Positions 1 to 6,250 of a DNA stretch of 15,014 bases are shown in pieces. The position numbers and the translations under genes were made by a program. The stretch comes from Clostridium sp. CAG:440 (GTDB taxonomy: Bacteria > Bacillota > Clostridia > TANB77 > CAG-508), in contig FR898648.1 in NCBI GenBank assembly GCA_000437215.1, positions 1 through 15,014 on the forward strand, given 5' to 3'. The notes under the pieces are model-generated. The model was given only the letters and a program-made list of their open reading frames with translations. It ran no database searches and was not told the DNA's origin. Positions within the stretch are counted from its first letter, which is position 1. Every line of letters begins with the position of its first letter.

Positions 1-179
1 TTTCTATTTCATCCATATATTTGACGTTATTTATATATTTTAAATCCATACTGCCTATTTCACTTCCTAATCTACAATTTTAAGTCCACTTCTATCTGCT
101 TCATTGTTTTATGCATATGCACTGAGAATCATTTGATATTTGTTTCATCATCCACTATAAATGTACATTTTTTATTTAA
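1..179. other. Degraded sequence, no intact gene
   Basis: Neither strand carries a usable reading frame. On the minus strand all three frames are interrupted by stops, but short protein-like pieces appear in successive frames (for example TFIVDDETNIK near 130-165, ADRSGLKIVD near 73-102 and GSEIGSMDLKYINN near 20-62). This pattern is typical of a decayed gene that has gathered several frameshifts. I do not recognise the ancestral protein. It lies directly downstream of the RhuM remnant, so it may be more debris of the same accessory region. Confidence 0.4.
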
Positions 180-388
180 TTATTGAATGAATATATCATA
201 TTTATTTCCATTTATAAAACATTCATCATTTAAAGCAGAACCTTTTGTCATATATTCTTTTAAAATTTTTATAGCCCATATTCTAATTTCCGTTGCCTTT
301 TTTAATTTTTTTTTATAATTCCTGCAATTATAACCTCTAAACTATAAATAGTTGTGTTATAGTTTTTCATAATTCCTACACTTATCAT
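180..388 (-). pseudogene. RhuM-family virulence protein remnant
   Basis: Two minus-strand fragments in different frames match the central part of RhuM (virulence-associated, often phage- or island-borne) proteins. The first, 388 to about 315, reads MKNYNTTIYSLEVIIAGI, like the family stretch YSLDVIISVGYRVNS. The second, about 305 to 180, reads KKATEIRIWAIKILKEYM followed by TKGSALNDECFINGNKYD, like the family stretch ATEFRIWATKILKEYI-KGFALDDERF. The frame changes in a run of nine A residues (306-314), and the link YRVNS is lost there. The usual downstream part (DELLERIREIRASERRFY) is absent and a stop follows at 180-182. No ribosome binding site precedes it. This is seen in the sequence; the family name is from memory of the motif. 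It is not expected to make a working protein. Confidence 0.7.
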
Positions 389-468
389 TTTTAAATCAAA
401 ATTTATTAAAAAATATCCTAAAATGTATAAAGCATTAAGTAAAAATTCTTTTATTTTCAAAGATTTAT

Positions 469-489
469 GAGTGTTTTTTCATAACACTC
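469..489 (-). terminator. Hairpin just after the 29-codon ORF
   Basis: A 7-bp perfect stem (GAGTGTT / AACACTC) with a 7-nt A-rich loop begins four bases after the stop codon of the small ORF at 493-582. No clear T-tract follows on either strand, so it may be a weak terminator or a 3'-end stabilising hairpin. Confidence 0.4.
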
Positions 490-492
490 CAT

Positions 493-582
493 TTACCAGT
501 TAATTCCAACTTTAGTTAACTTTTCTTCTTGATTGTTATTTTTCTTTTCGGCTCTAATCTTTCTTTTTTGATACATATCCAT
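493..582 (-). CDS. Possible 29-aa basic small protein
   Basis: A short reading frame begins MDMYQKRKIRAEKK and ends KVGINW before a TAA stop. A purine-rich ribosome binding site (AAAGGAAGTG) lies a few bases upstream, and a hairpin follows the stop closely. The peptide is highly charged, with a Lys/Arg/Glu/Asn-rich middle and no membrane segment. The terminal GINW resembles the start of RbgA-type GTPases (INWYPGHM), so it could be the first residues of a lost gene; it could equally be a free small protein. It lies 78 bases downstream of the threonylcarbamoyl-AMP synthase gene on the same strand. No family is recognised with certainty. Confidence 0.4.
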   Translation of the reverse strand: MDMYQKRKIRAEKKNNNQEEKLTKVGINW

Positions 583-660
583 ATTTTTCACTTCCTTTTT
601 TATAAGTTATAATTATTTTTCTGAATATTTTTTAGAAATTCTTCTAATTCTGTTTCATTA

Positions 661-1272
661 CTAAAAGCATATTTTCTTTATTTCATTTATTTGCTCTATT
701 GTTATTGGGCCTTCTCTTAATATTTTTATTTCATCATCACTACAATCTATAATTGTACTTCCTTTTGAAAAAATCACATTTCCCTCCATCATTCCATCTA
801 AATTTGGACACATTTTTTCTATTTCATCTAAACTGGTACAAGTAGGCTCTCCACTTTGATTAGCACTTGTCATAAATATTGGACTTTCTAATTCTAAAAT
901 TAATTTTTTTATTGTTTCTGATGTCGCCATTCTAACTGCAATTGTATCTTTTCCATTTGTTACATATTCTGGTAAATTCTTGTTTTTCTTTAATACTAAT
1001 GTAATTGGCCCAGGCATAAATGATTTTATTAATTTTTCCGCTACATCATTTACAATAGCTATACTTTTTATCTGTTCTTTGCTTGCACACATTACAGGAA
1101 ATGACTTTTTTATTGGACGATTTTTTACAGTTATTAATTTATCATGTGCTATCTTAGAATTTATTCTAGCACATATACCAAAAACCGTATCAGTTGGCAC
1201 ACTAATTACACCATCATTTTTTAGTATTTTAACTAGCTTTTCAATTTCATTCTTTTTATATCTTTTTATCAT
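661..1272 (-). CDS. tsaC: L-threonylcarbamoyladenylate synthase (YrdC/Sua5)
   Basis: This enzyme condenses L-threonine, bicarbonate and ATP into threonylcarbamoyl-AMP, the precursor of the t6A37 modification of ANN-decoding tRNAs, in the cytoplasm with the TsaBDE proteins. The YrdC domain fills the protein. The substrate-binding signature GVISVPTDTVFGICA is at residues 21-35, followed by the KNRPIKKSFPVM loop (50-61), PGPITLVL (87-94), IAVRM (111-115) and MTSANQSGEPT (134-144). At 203 residues it is the short single-domain type, without the C-terminal Sua5 domain of the roughly 340-residue form. The start is ATG with an AGAGGAAA ribosome binding site. It is 251 bases from the upstream SemiSWEET gene, so it may have its own promoter, although none is obvious. 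Family assignment is secure; the symbol follows the short form. Confidence 0.93.
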   Translation of the reverse strand: MIKRYKKNEIEKLVKILKNDGVISVPTDTVFGICARINSKIAHDKLITVKNRPIKKSFPVMCASKEQIKSIAIVNDVAEKLIKSFMPGPITLVLKKNKNLPEYVTNGKDTIAVRMATSETIKKLILELESPIFMTSANQSGEPTCTSLDEIEKMCPNLDGMMEGNVIFSKGSTIIDCSDDEIKILREGPITIEQINEIKKICF

Positions 1273-1523
1273 CTTATTTCCTCTTTTTCATAATACATTT
1301 TAACTTTATAATTTTTCCTTATCCAAATGATTGCATAGTGCGTTCCGCCATCTTTAGAAAAAAATTCAATCAATGGATTGCTTTTCTAAAAGAATGATTT
1401 TTCAAACTATTTTTCCTAATTTAAAATACAACGTAATTAAATTGCTATTAACCTCTTGCATAGTTTTTATTTATGTATTTATAATTTTCATTATTATTTT
1501 TCATATGTTTTATCTATTTTATA
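1273..1523. other. Intergenic debris with an imperfect hairpin
   Basis: No intact gene is present. On the minus strand, MKNNNENYKYINKNYARG is followed in a shifted frame by MQEVNSNLITLYFKLGKIV (about 1451-1395), which faintly recalls the N-terminus of DUF1016/YhcG-type nucleases; stops follow. An imperfect inverted repeat spans 1353-1390: outer arms TTTAGAAAA / TTTTCTAAA, inner arms CAATC / GATTG, loop AATG. It has no T-tract. Its role is unknown. Confidence 0.3.
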
Positions 1524-1784
1524 TTATTTTTTTCTGTAATATATTGTAAGTATTAAAATAAGCAAACAAAAAGAAAATTCTAATACTGTTTCAAATTTTA
1601 ACATAAATTCATTAGAACATAAAAATGCATATAATAAATAAGAAAAACTACTTACAACCCATATTATCCAAGAAGTTGTACTTAAGTCATTGGATTCTTG
1701 GGTTTTTATTAATTTAATTGCTTGTGGTAAATACGAAACTAATGTACATAATGAAACTATCCCTAATAATACATCTCCTAGCAC
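1524..1784 (-). CDS. SemiSWEET / PQ-loop small transporter
   Basis: An 86-residue integral membrane protein with three predicted helices (about 5-25, 38-56 and 63-83), the size and layout of bacterial SemiSWEET proteins, which dimerise to form a facilitative sugar pore. The PQ motif is in the first helix (SYLPQAIKLIKT, P20-Q21), and the second helix carries the typical Ser/Trp-rich start (LSTTSWIIWVVSS). The start is GTG at 1784: GGAGG lies 8 bases upstream and no later Met would keep helix 1. It follows the MazG-like gene by 38 bases and is probably co-transcribed. The substrate cannot be told from sequence; sugar transport is known only for characterised relatives. The C-terminus ends in a short basic tail (YYRKK). 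Confidence 0.85.
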   Translation of the reverse strand: MLGDVLLGIVSLCTLVSYLPQAIKLIKTQESNDLSTTSWIIWVVSSFSYLLYAFLCSNEFMLKFETVLEFSFCLLILILTIYYRKK

Positions 1785-1822
1785 CTTTTATTCCTCCTTA
1801 TTTTTCTAAACTCAAAAAATCA

Positions 1823-2173
1823 TCAGTCGTGTTTATCCACTCTTTCATTTTCACAACCCATTTTTTCTTCACATTCTTTAACTCTAGTATTTACACCATT
1901 AATAATTTTGTATTGTCTTTTAGCGTTTTTTAATACTTTTTTCTGTATTTCATCTTCTAAATTTATACCTAATATTTCTGATAATCCTAATAAGTATATA
2001 GTAACATCAGCTAATTCTTCACCTAAATCATCTTTCTTTTTTCTCCAAGCATCATATGCTTCTGCTATTTCTCCATAAGTTAAACAAAACTCTTTATTTA
2101 CATCTGTCACATTAAATCCTTTATCTACTTTATTTTGATATATCTCCTTTTGTAATTTATTTAAATCTACCAT
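1823..2173 (-). CDS. MazG-like NTP pyrophosphohydrolase
   Basis: A 116-residue all-alpha nucleotide pyrophosphohydrolase of the MazG/dUTPase superfamily, which cleaves non-canonical or excess NTPs/dNTPs to the monophosphate and pyrophosphate in the cytoplasm. The two metal-binding motifs are present: ExxE as E35-I-A-E38, and ExxD as E53-L-A-D56, within GEELADVTIYLLGL. The C-terminal 25 residues are charged and poorly conserved. I place the start at 2173, not at the in-frame ATG 33 bases earlier, because TATGGAGGAATAAAG puts GGAGG 7 bases before this ATG, and MVDLNKLQ is the normal family start. It lies 44 bases after the ASCH-Nudix gene and 38 before the transporter gene, on the same strand. 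The exact substrate is unknown. Confidence 0.85.
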   Translation of the reverse strand: MVDLNKLQKEIYQNKVDKGFNVTDVNKEFCLTYGEIAEAYDAWRKKKDDLGEELADVTIYLLGLSEILGINLEDEIQKKVLKNAKRQYKIINGVNTRVKECEEKMGCENERVDKHD

Positions 2174-2217
2174 CTTTATTCCTCCATATTCCCACTTAAG
2201 TTGCAACTTACTAGTAT

Positions 2218-3114
2218 CTATATTACGTCACCTTTTTTCATTTTTTCTATTATTTTAGCATAAACTCTATCTCTTACCCAAGTTTCAGATGTTAAATCCA
2301 AAACATTATCAATTGGAACCCACTTTACTCCACTGTTTTCATCTTCTTTTATATGTATTTTTTCATTTTCATCCGCTTCTAACAGATAAGTTACATTAAG
2401 ATGAACATGTGAACTTATGTATTTTTCACTTTTTTCATGCCCATTTACACTAATTATTTCTATGGAATATATATTTTTAAAAATAGGAATAACATTTTTT
2501 ATTCCTGTTTCCTCTTTTGCCTCTTTCATAGCCACATTTAAAAGATTGCTATCTCCATCACTATGTCCTCCAGGCCATGCCCATGAATTGTATATTTTGT
2601 GATATACCATCAATATTTTTGTTCTTTCTTTATTAAGAACAAATGCTGAACTTGTAAAATGTCCATATTTATTTTGTCTTGTTAAAGTATCATCAAAATT
2701 ATTAATATAATCTAAAATTATTTTTTTATCAACTTCTTCTTGTTCGTTATATGGTTCAAATTCTTCAAGATTTTCTTTTAGACTATCTACATTAATTTTT
2801 ATTTTAATTCCTAAAACTCCATATTGCTGTTCTTTTTCTTGTGAATATATTTCATGCATTGCCCTTGTTTTTCTTATTACTTCTTCTTCATTAAAAGATA
2901 GTTTTCTAAACAATCTTTCAAATGTATCTTCTTGATATAATTCCAAAACATCTACTAACAACTTTTCTTGTAAATCTGGTAACTTTGAAAATTCTATTTT
3001 ATCTCCAATTTTTACGCCTTGTCTTTTTTCATCGTACAATCTAAATTCTATTGTTTTAGTTCCATTTTTAATCATTTCAAATGGACTTTCATTTAACTTC
3101 ATTTTATGCAACAT
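2218..3114 (-). CDS. ASCH domain-Nudix hydrolase fusion protein
   Basis: A two-domain protein. Residues 1-107 form an ASCH (PUA-like, RNA- or modified-nucleotide-binding) domain with its signature around K16, G18, K20, E23 and R25 (KNGTKTIEFRLYDEKRQG, then IGDKIEF). Residues about 125-298 form a Nudix hydrolase. The Nudix box at 182-204 (GGHSDGD...LLNVAMKEAKEETGI) keeps the EAKEE metal-binding glutamates but has Ser where the first Glu is expected and Lys for the Arg. Nudix enzymes hydrolyse nucleoside diphosphates linked to another group. Fusion to ASCH suggests a damaged-nucleotide or RNA-related substrate, which is inference. The ribosome binding site is GAGGAG before the ATG. Neighbouring MazG-like pyrophosphohydrolase supports a nucleotide-sanitation theme. 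Confidence 0.88.
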   Translation of the reverse strand: MLHKMKLNESPFEMIKNGTKTIEFRLYDEKRQGVKIGDKIEFSKLPDLQEKLLVDVLELYQEDTFERLFRKLSFNEEEVIRKTRAMHEIYSQEKEQQYGVLGIKIKINVDSLKENLEEFEPYNEQEEVDKKIILDYINNFDDTLTRQNKYGHFTSSAFVLNKERTKILMVYHKIYNSWAWPGGHSDGDSNLLNVAMKEAKEETGIKNVIPIFKNIYSIEIISVNGHEKSEKYISSHVHLNVTYLLEADENEKIHIKEDENSGVKWVPIDNVLDLTSETWVRDRVYAKIIEKMKKGDVI

Positions 3115-3176
3115 TTATTTTTCTCCTCACTAGATAACATTTAATTTTTATTTAAAATGATACTACTAGTAACATT

Positions 3177-3290
3177 TTAAACACTTACTAATTCATTTTG
3201 AACTAAAGTTTTACTTACTACTTGTCCTTTTTGGTATTCAACTAAATTTTTTAGTTTTAAAATTTTTTTCTTTTCTATATTTTTATACAT
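3177..3290 (-). pseudogene. Truncated cupin-domain protein (N-terminal remnant)
   Basis: A 37-codon frame with a good AAGGAG ribosome binding site 9 bases before its ATG. The peptide ILKLKNLVEYQKGQVVSKTL, then VQNELVSV, matches the first strand region of small single-domain cupins of Clostridia (typically LVEYQEGQVVSRTLAQN followed by SITLFAFDKGE). It stops exactly where the beta-barrel would begin, and the metal-binding His/Glu motifs are absent. The family is about 100-110 residues long, so roughly two thirds is missing; no frame-shifted continuation is seen before the ASCH-Nudix gene. I infer a 3' deletion. The translation signal is intact, so a short peptide may still be made. A longer in-frame start 72 bases upstream exists but has no ribosome binding site. 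Confidence 0.7.
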
Positions 3291-3345
3291 ATAATCCATC
3301 TCCTTATAAATAATATTATTTCGTATTTTTCTAATTATATTATAA

Positions 3346-3594
3346 TTATTTTTCCTTAACACTTTTTATATTTTGTAATTCAAATCTATATTTTTGTTTT
3401 ACATCTGGATATTTTTTGTGATCTACTTCTGAGGCAAACATCTCCAAAGGTCTTATATATAAGCCTGTATTTCCATATAATGCTCTATATACCACATATT
3501 TTTCTCTTGTTTCGCTGTGAATAGCAATATCTTCTACTAAATATAAATCTCCCTTAAAATGTTTATAAATAGATTTAACTTTTATTTCATTCAT
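3346..3594 (-). CDS. DUF1653 domain-containing protein
   Basis: An 82-residue protein that is almost entirely a DUF1653 domain. It has the hallmark IYKHFKGDLYLVEDIAIHSE (residues 9-28), then VVYRALYGNTGLYIRPLEMF and the C-terminal VDHKKYPDVKQKYRFEL. Proteins of this family are small cytoplasmic beta-rich proteins of unknown function, often stand-alone and widespread in Firmicutes and Proteobacteria. The start ATG has TAGGAG a few bases upstream. An extended -10 promoter lies 41 bases before the start, making this the probable first gene of the minus-strand group ending near 661. Length is normal for the family and nothing is missing. Confidence 0.92.
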   Translation of the reverse strand: MNEIKVKSIYKHFKGDLYLVEDIAIHSETREKYVVYRALYGNTGLYIRPLEMFASEVDHKKYPDVKQKYRFELQNIKSVKEK

Positions 3595-3634
3595 TTTTTT
3601 CTCCTATAAACTTATATTATCTTTATTTTCAAAT

Positions 3635-3661
3635 ATTATATCATATTTTTCGACAAATCAA
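3635..3661 (-). promoter_or_regulatory. Extended -10 promoter for the DUF1653 group
   Basis: On the minus strand a perfect TATAAT (3640-3635) is preceded by TGA, giving an extended -10 (TGnTATAAT). A TTGATT -35-like hexamer lies 15 bases upstream (3661-3656), a short spacer that the extended -10 can offset. Transcription would begin about 35 bases before the DUF1653 start codon. Confidence 0.6.
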
Positions 3662-3762
3662 TATCTTTTTTTATTTAAATCATATAATTATAATAGTGGG
3701 TGGAATTTTTTATGGCAGAAGATTGTAATAATAAATATAAATTCAAAATTATAAAATATGTA

Positions 3763-3801
3763 AAAAAAGATATTAAGATTTCCAGTCTTAATATCTTTTT
3801 T
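3763..3801. terminator. Bidirectional intrinsic terminator
   Basis: A perfect 16-bp inverted repeat (AAAAAAGATATTAAGA / its complement) with a 7-base loop, giving a T-run on both strands. It begins two bases beyond the stop codon of the adhesin remnant on the minus strand and is therefore that gene's original terminator. It also shields the DUF1653 promoter from upstream transcription. Confidence 0.85.
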
Positions 3802-3802
3802 A

Positions 3803-4836
3803 TTATAATTTTTCACTTGTTAATAGCCACTTGATATCTGTTGTATATGTTTCACCATTATACAATGGATTTATAACCTGAAACAGTATTCCTTCTGTCT
3901 TATTCCAAGTTATTTGGGTTGTTTTTGTATTTCCTTCATTTGGTGTTCCACTATAAATTAATGTTGGAGTTTTGCTTAGTGTTTTTACTTCATTTGCATC
4001 TGTTATAAAAATTAGTGAATCTTCTAATGTATATTTTTTATCTAAACTTATAAGTGGACTATCTATATATGCATATAAATACCATTGTGTGCTAATTGCT
4101 CTGGAATCAATAACAAAAAATGTTATATTTTCTTTTTTTCTTCCCAGAACTTGTGGATTTTGAATTATTATTGGTCTTTGAAACTCTATTTTAGAAGGAG
4201 CATTAACTAACTCTAGATTACCATATTCTATAAATCTTAGTATTTTTGCTGTTTGAAATTTTAATAAATCTAAATTTGGAAGACTTTTTTTTCCTCTTGC
4301 GTTAAATTATTGCTTGTTATTGTAGTTTTTGAAGAAGTTACTGTTGAGGCAATAACTATATTTTCTTCATTTGATTTATACCATGAATATAATGGATTAT
4401 TTTCAATAACACCTGTACTAATAAGTTGTGGCGAAGTTAGCCAATAATCTACCTTTCCACAATTAATGCTAAGTGTGGCAGTATTGCTAAATGATAAACA
4501 AGCATAACTCTTATTATATATAATTATACTTTTTGGATCATTAATACTAAACTTTGAAGATGATGTATTAAATAAAATAAGTGGTGCGGAATTTTGGTAA
4601 TTTGCCTCTAAATATAAAATGGTCTTTTTATTTACTACAATTTGTGACTTAGTTCCTAAGATTGTAATTCCTCTTTCTAAAACAATATCATTTGCTAAAT
4701 ATACTAGTGTTATACTATTGTTTGCCTCTAAAACACTTTTTAATTCTGCAGAGGTTTCTACTGCAACTGTATTATCATTGATATTAATAACTCCTTTTGT
4801 ATTTAATATATTATACTTATTTCATTTTAATGCCAT
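3803..4836 (-). pseudogene. Broken surface adhesin (pectate-lyase-like repeat domain)
   Basis: Two frames on the minus strand form one decayed protein of about 340 codons. The upstream part (4821 to about 4285) contains VAVETSAELKSVLEANNSIT, then LVYLANDIVLERGITILGTK, the pattern of the pectate-lyase-like adhesive domain of Gram-positive surface proteins (a strand-rich beta-helix). The downstream part (about 4292 to 3803) continues LPNLDLLKFQTAKILRF to a C-terminal DIKWLLTSEKL and stop. The frame breaks in a run of eight A residues (minus strand; 4285-4292); adding one base would restore it. A TGA (4824-4822) also interrupts the 5' end after ATG GCA TTA AAA, with no ribosome binding site and no signal peptide, so the N-terminus is lost too. 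No LPXTG anchor is seen. A single indel could be an assembly error, but two independent lesions argue for a real pseudogene. Confidence 0.7.
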
Positions 4837-4860
4837 TTTTAGTAAGTGTTTTATAAATTT

Positions 4861-4891
4861 AAAAAGTCCAACTTCAAATGAAGTTGAACTT
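4861..4891 (-). terminator. Terminator after the four-TM protein gene
   Basis: A 12-bp stem (AAGTTCAACTTC / GAAGTTGGACTT on the minus strand, one G-T pair) with an ATTT loop is followed by TTTTT. It begins three bases after the stop of the gene at 4894-5367 and should end that transcript. Confidence 0.8.
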
Positions 4892-4893
4892 CT

Positions 4894-5367
4894 TTATAAT
4901 GTTCTATAATTATTTTTGTCTGATCTTTCATCTAATTTTCTGTCAAATTGTTCATTGTTATAAAACCAATCTGTTTTTTTATCTTTAGGGTTTGCTTTTC
5001 TTCCTTTATCTAGTAACAAATCAGCAAGTACTGCAATTGGTAATATTATTCCAATTATTGATATAAATACATTTAACGCAGTTTCCATAGAAGCTCCATT
5101 TAGCACTGTTTGAATATTATTTATAACATCTACACCAAAATACATTCCATATGCTAGTAAATATATTAATGCCCCAATTAATTTTCTTCTAACTATTAAT
5201 ACAATACATACCAATACTACAAAAGATAATATAATTTCTAAATTTTGGTTTAATGGTGCAATTCCTCCAAGTGTAGTACCAAATTCTGGCATTACTGCAA
5301 CTATAACCCTAAATACCCAAAACATAACCATAACCATAACTAACATCCATGTTGAAAAATTTTTCAT
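4894..5367 (-). CDS. Conserved four-TM membrane protein, function unknown
   Basis: A 157-residue integral membrane protein with four predicted helices at about 7-27, 43-60, 62-82 and 97-118. A 39-residue, strongly charged cytoplasmic-type tail follows. The tail ends TDWFYNNEQFDRKLDERSDK, then NNYRTL; a similar DWFY...ERKLDER-DKN-YRT tail recurs, as far as I recall, in uncharacterised clostridial membrane proteins, which suggests a binding site for a partner. No enzyme or transporter motif is visible. The ATG has a GGGGG ribosome binding site. It lies 76 bases after the DUF1292 gene with a probable terminator between them and its own strong terminator behind, so it may be expressed partly by read-through. 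Confidence 0.75.
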   Translation of the reverse strand: MKNFSTWMLVMVMVMFWVFRVIVAVMPEFGTTLGGIAPLNQNLEIILSFVVLVCIVLIVRRKLIGALIYLLAYGMYFGVDVINNIQTVLNGASMETALNVFISIIGIILPIAVLADLLLDKGRKANPKDKKTDWFYNNEQFDRKLDERSDKNNYRTL

Positions 5368-5403
5368 TTGTTTTTCCCCCTTATTTTTTATAAAAATAAT
5401 AGA

Positions 5404-5434
5404 GAAGTATTTAGATTTTTAATCTAACCACTTC
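5404..5434 (-). terminator. Probable terminator after the DUF1292 gene
   Basis: On the minus strand, GAAGT-GG-TTAGAT / ATCTAA-AT-ACTTC forms a stem of about 11-12 pairs with one mismatch and a TAAAA loop, followed by a T-rich TCTATTATTTTTAT. It sits nine bases past the DUF1292 stop and would end or attenuate the ireB-ruvX-DUF1292 transcript before the membrane-protein gene. Confidence 0.6.
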
Positions 5435-5443
5435 CCATTATTA

Positions 5444-5758
5444 TTAGTCTTCATCTACAAAATCAAAGTCATCTTTGAATTTTTCTTTAAAAATCTCAAA
5501 TACTTTATTTAATACATCTTCATCTTCAACACTTACATAAGATTCTTCTTCTGAATCTTCATCATCGTTGTCCTCTAATTTTAATATTACTACTTCTCCA
5601 TCTTCTTCTTCTCCTTCTTCTGCAACTGGTAGTAATACAACATATTCTTCATCGTCTAATTCTACTAAGTCTAAAAATTCAAATTTCACTTCATTTCCAT
5701 CCTCATCATTTAATACTATTATATTGTCTAATTCTTCTCCATCTAGATTATTTTCCAT
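5444..5758 (-). CDS. DUF1292 (YrzB-like) acidic protein
   Basis: A 104-residue, extremely acidic protein of the DUF1292 family (B. subtilis YrzB type), function unknown. The core is residues 10-62, with DNIIVLNDEDGNEVKFEFLD and then YVVLLPV and VVILKLE, predicted to form a small beta-sheet. The C-terminal 40 residues carry an Asp/Glu-rich stretch and end KDDFDFVDED. The ATG has GGAAGGAG upstream. Gene order IreB, RuvX, DUF1292 is the conserved arrangement known from Bacillus (yrzL-yrrK-yrzB), which supports the assignment. The gap from ruvX is 56 bases. The acidity is higher than in typical members. Confidence 0.9.
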   Translation of the reverse strand: MENNLDGEELDNIIVLNDEDGNEVKFEFLDLVELDDEEYVVLLPVAEEGEEEDGEVVILKLEDNDDEDSEEESYVSVEDEDVLNKVFEIFKEKFKDDFDFVDED

Positions 5759-5814
5759 AATTTTCTCCTTCCTTATTTTTATATGTTATATTTTAACATC
5801 TAGCTTGAACTTTT

Positions 5815-6249
5815 TCAATCTAATTTTGAATTATTTTTTAATTTATTTAAATATGTTTCTAAAATATATACTGCAGATATAGTATCTACTATATTTCTTT
5901 TTTTATTCTTGTTTACTCCTAAAAAATTCATTGTTTTATGAGCTTCAACTGTTGTTAATCTTTCATCCATTGTTTCAATTTTTAGTTTGTTATATTTACA
6001 TTTTAATTTATGTATAAATTTTTCTGTTTCTTCTGTTCTTATAGATTTTGTACCTTTTAATGTAATTGGAAGCCCAACTACAATTGTATCTATATCATAA
6101 AATTCTAACAATTCATCTATTCTTTTTAATACAACTTTATCAGAGTTATTTCTTTGTATTGTCTCCAACCCCTGTACAGTTATATTTAGTCCATCTGTTA
6201 TGGCAATTCCAACTCTTGCATCTCCATAATCAATTCCTAATTTTCTCAT
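5815..6249 (-). CDS. ruvX: Putative Holliday junction resolvase RuvX (YqgF)
   Basis: A 144-residue RNase H-fold protein of the RuvX/YqgF family, implicated in Holliday junction resolution and in processing the 5' end of pre-16S rRNA. Expected acidic residues are present: LGIDYGDARVGIAITD at the N-terminus (catalytic Asp at residue 7), VVGLP in the middle, MDERLTT with its Glu, and the C-terminal DTISAVYILETYL with its Asp. A TTG at 6261 could add four residues, but the ATG at 6249 gives the family N-terminus (MRKLGIDYG) and lies one base after the ireB stop, with AGGA about 14 bases upstream inside ireB. This suggests translational coupling. Length is normal. Confidence 0.93.
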   Translation of the reverse strand: MRKLGIDYGDARVGIAITDGLNITVQGLETIQRNNSDKVVLKRIDELLEFYDIDTIVVGLPITLKGTKSIRTEETEKFIHKLKCKYNKLKIETMDERLTTVEAHKTMNFLGVNKNKKRNIVDTISAVYILETYLNKLKNNSKLD

Positions 6250-6250
6250 A

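Noticed and set aside
3712..3834. A 40-codon plus-strand frame starting MAEDCNNKYKF after a TATAAT-like box.
   Set aside because: It runs through the bidirectional terminator and into the antisense of the adhesin remnant, has no convincing ribosome binding site and no recognisable similarity.
4285..4292. Programmed ribosomal frameshifting at the A8 run in the adhesin gene.
   Set aside because: There is also a 5' in-frame stop and no translation start, so programmed expression is unlikely.
4619..4909. A plus-strand open frame opposite the adhesin remnant.
   Set aside because: The minus strand has clear protein similarity to surface adhesins; the plus frame has no ribosome binding site and crosses the minus-strand terminator.
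5568..5882. A Ser-rich plus-strand open frame.
   Set aside because: It is the antisense of the acidic DUF1292 gene, whose Glu/Asp codons read as Ser/Phe on the other strand.
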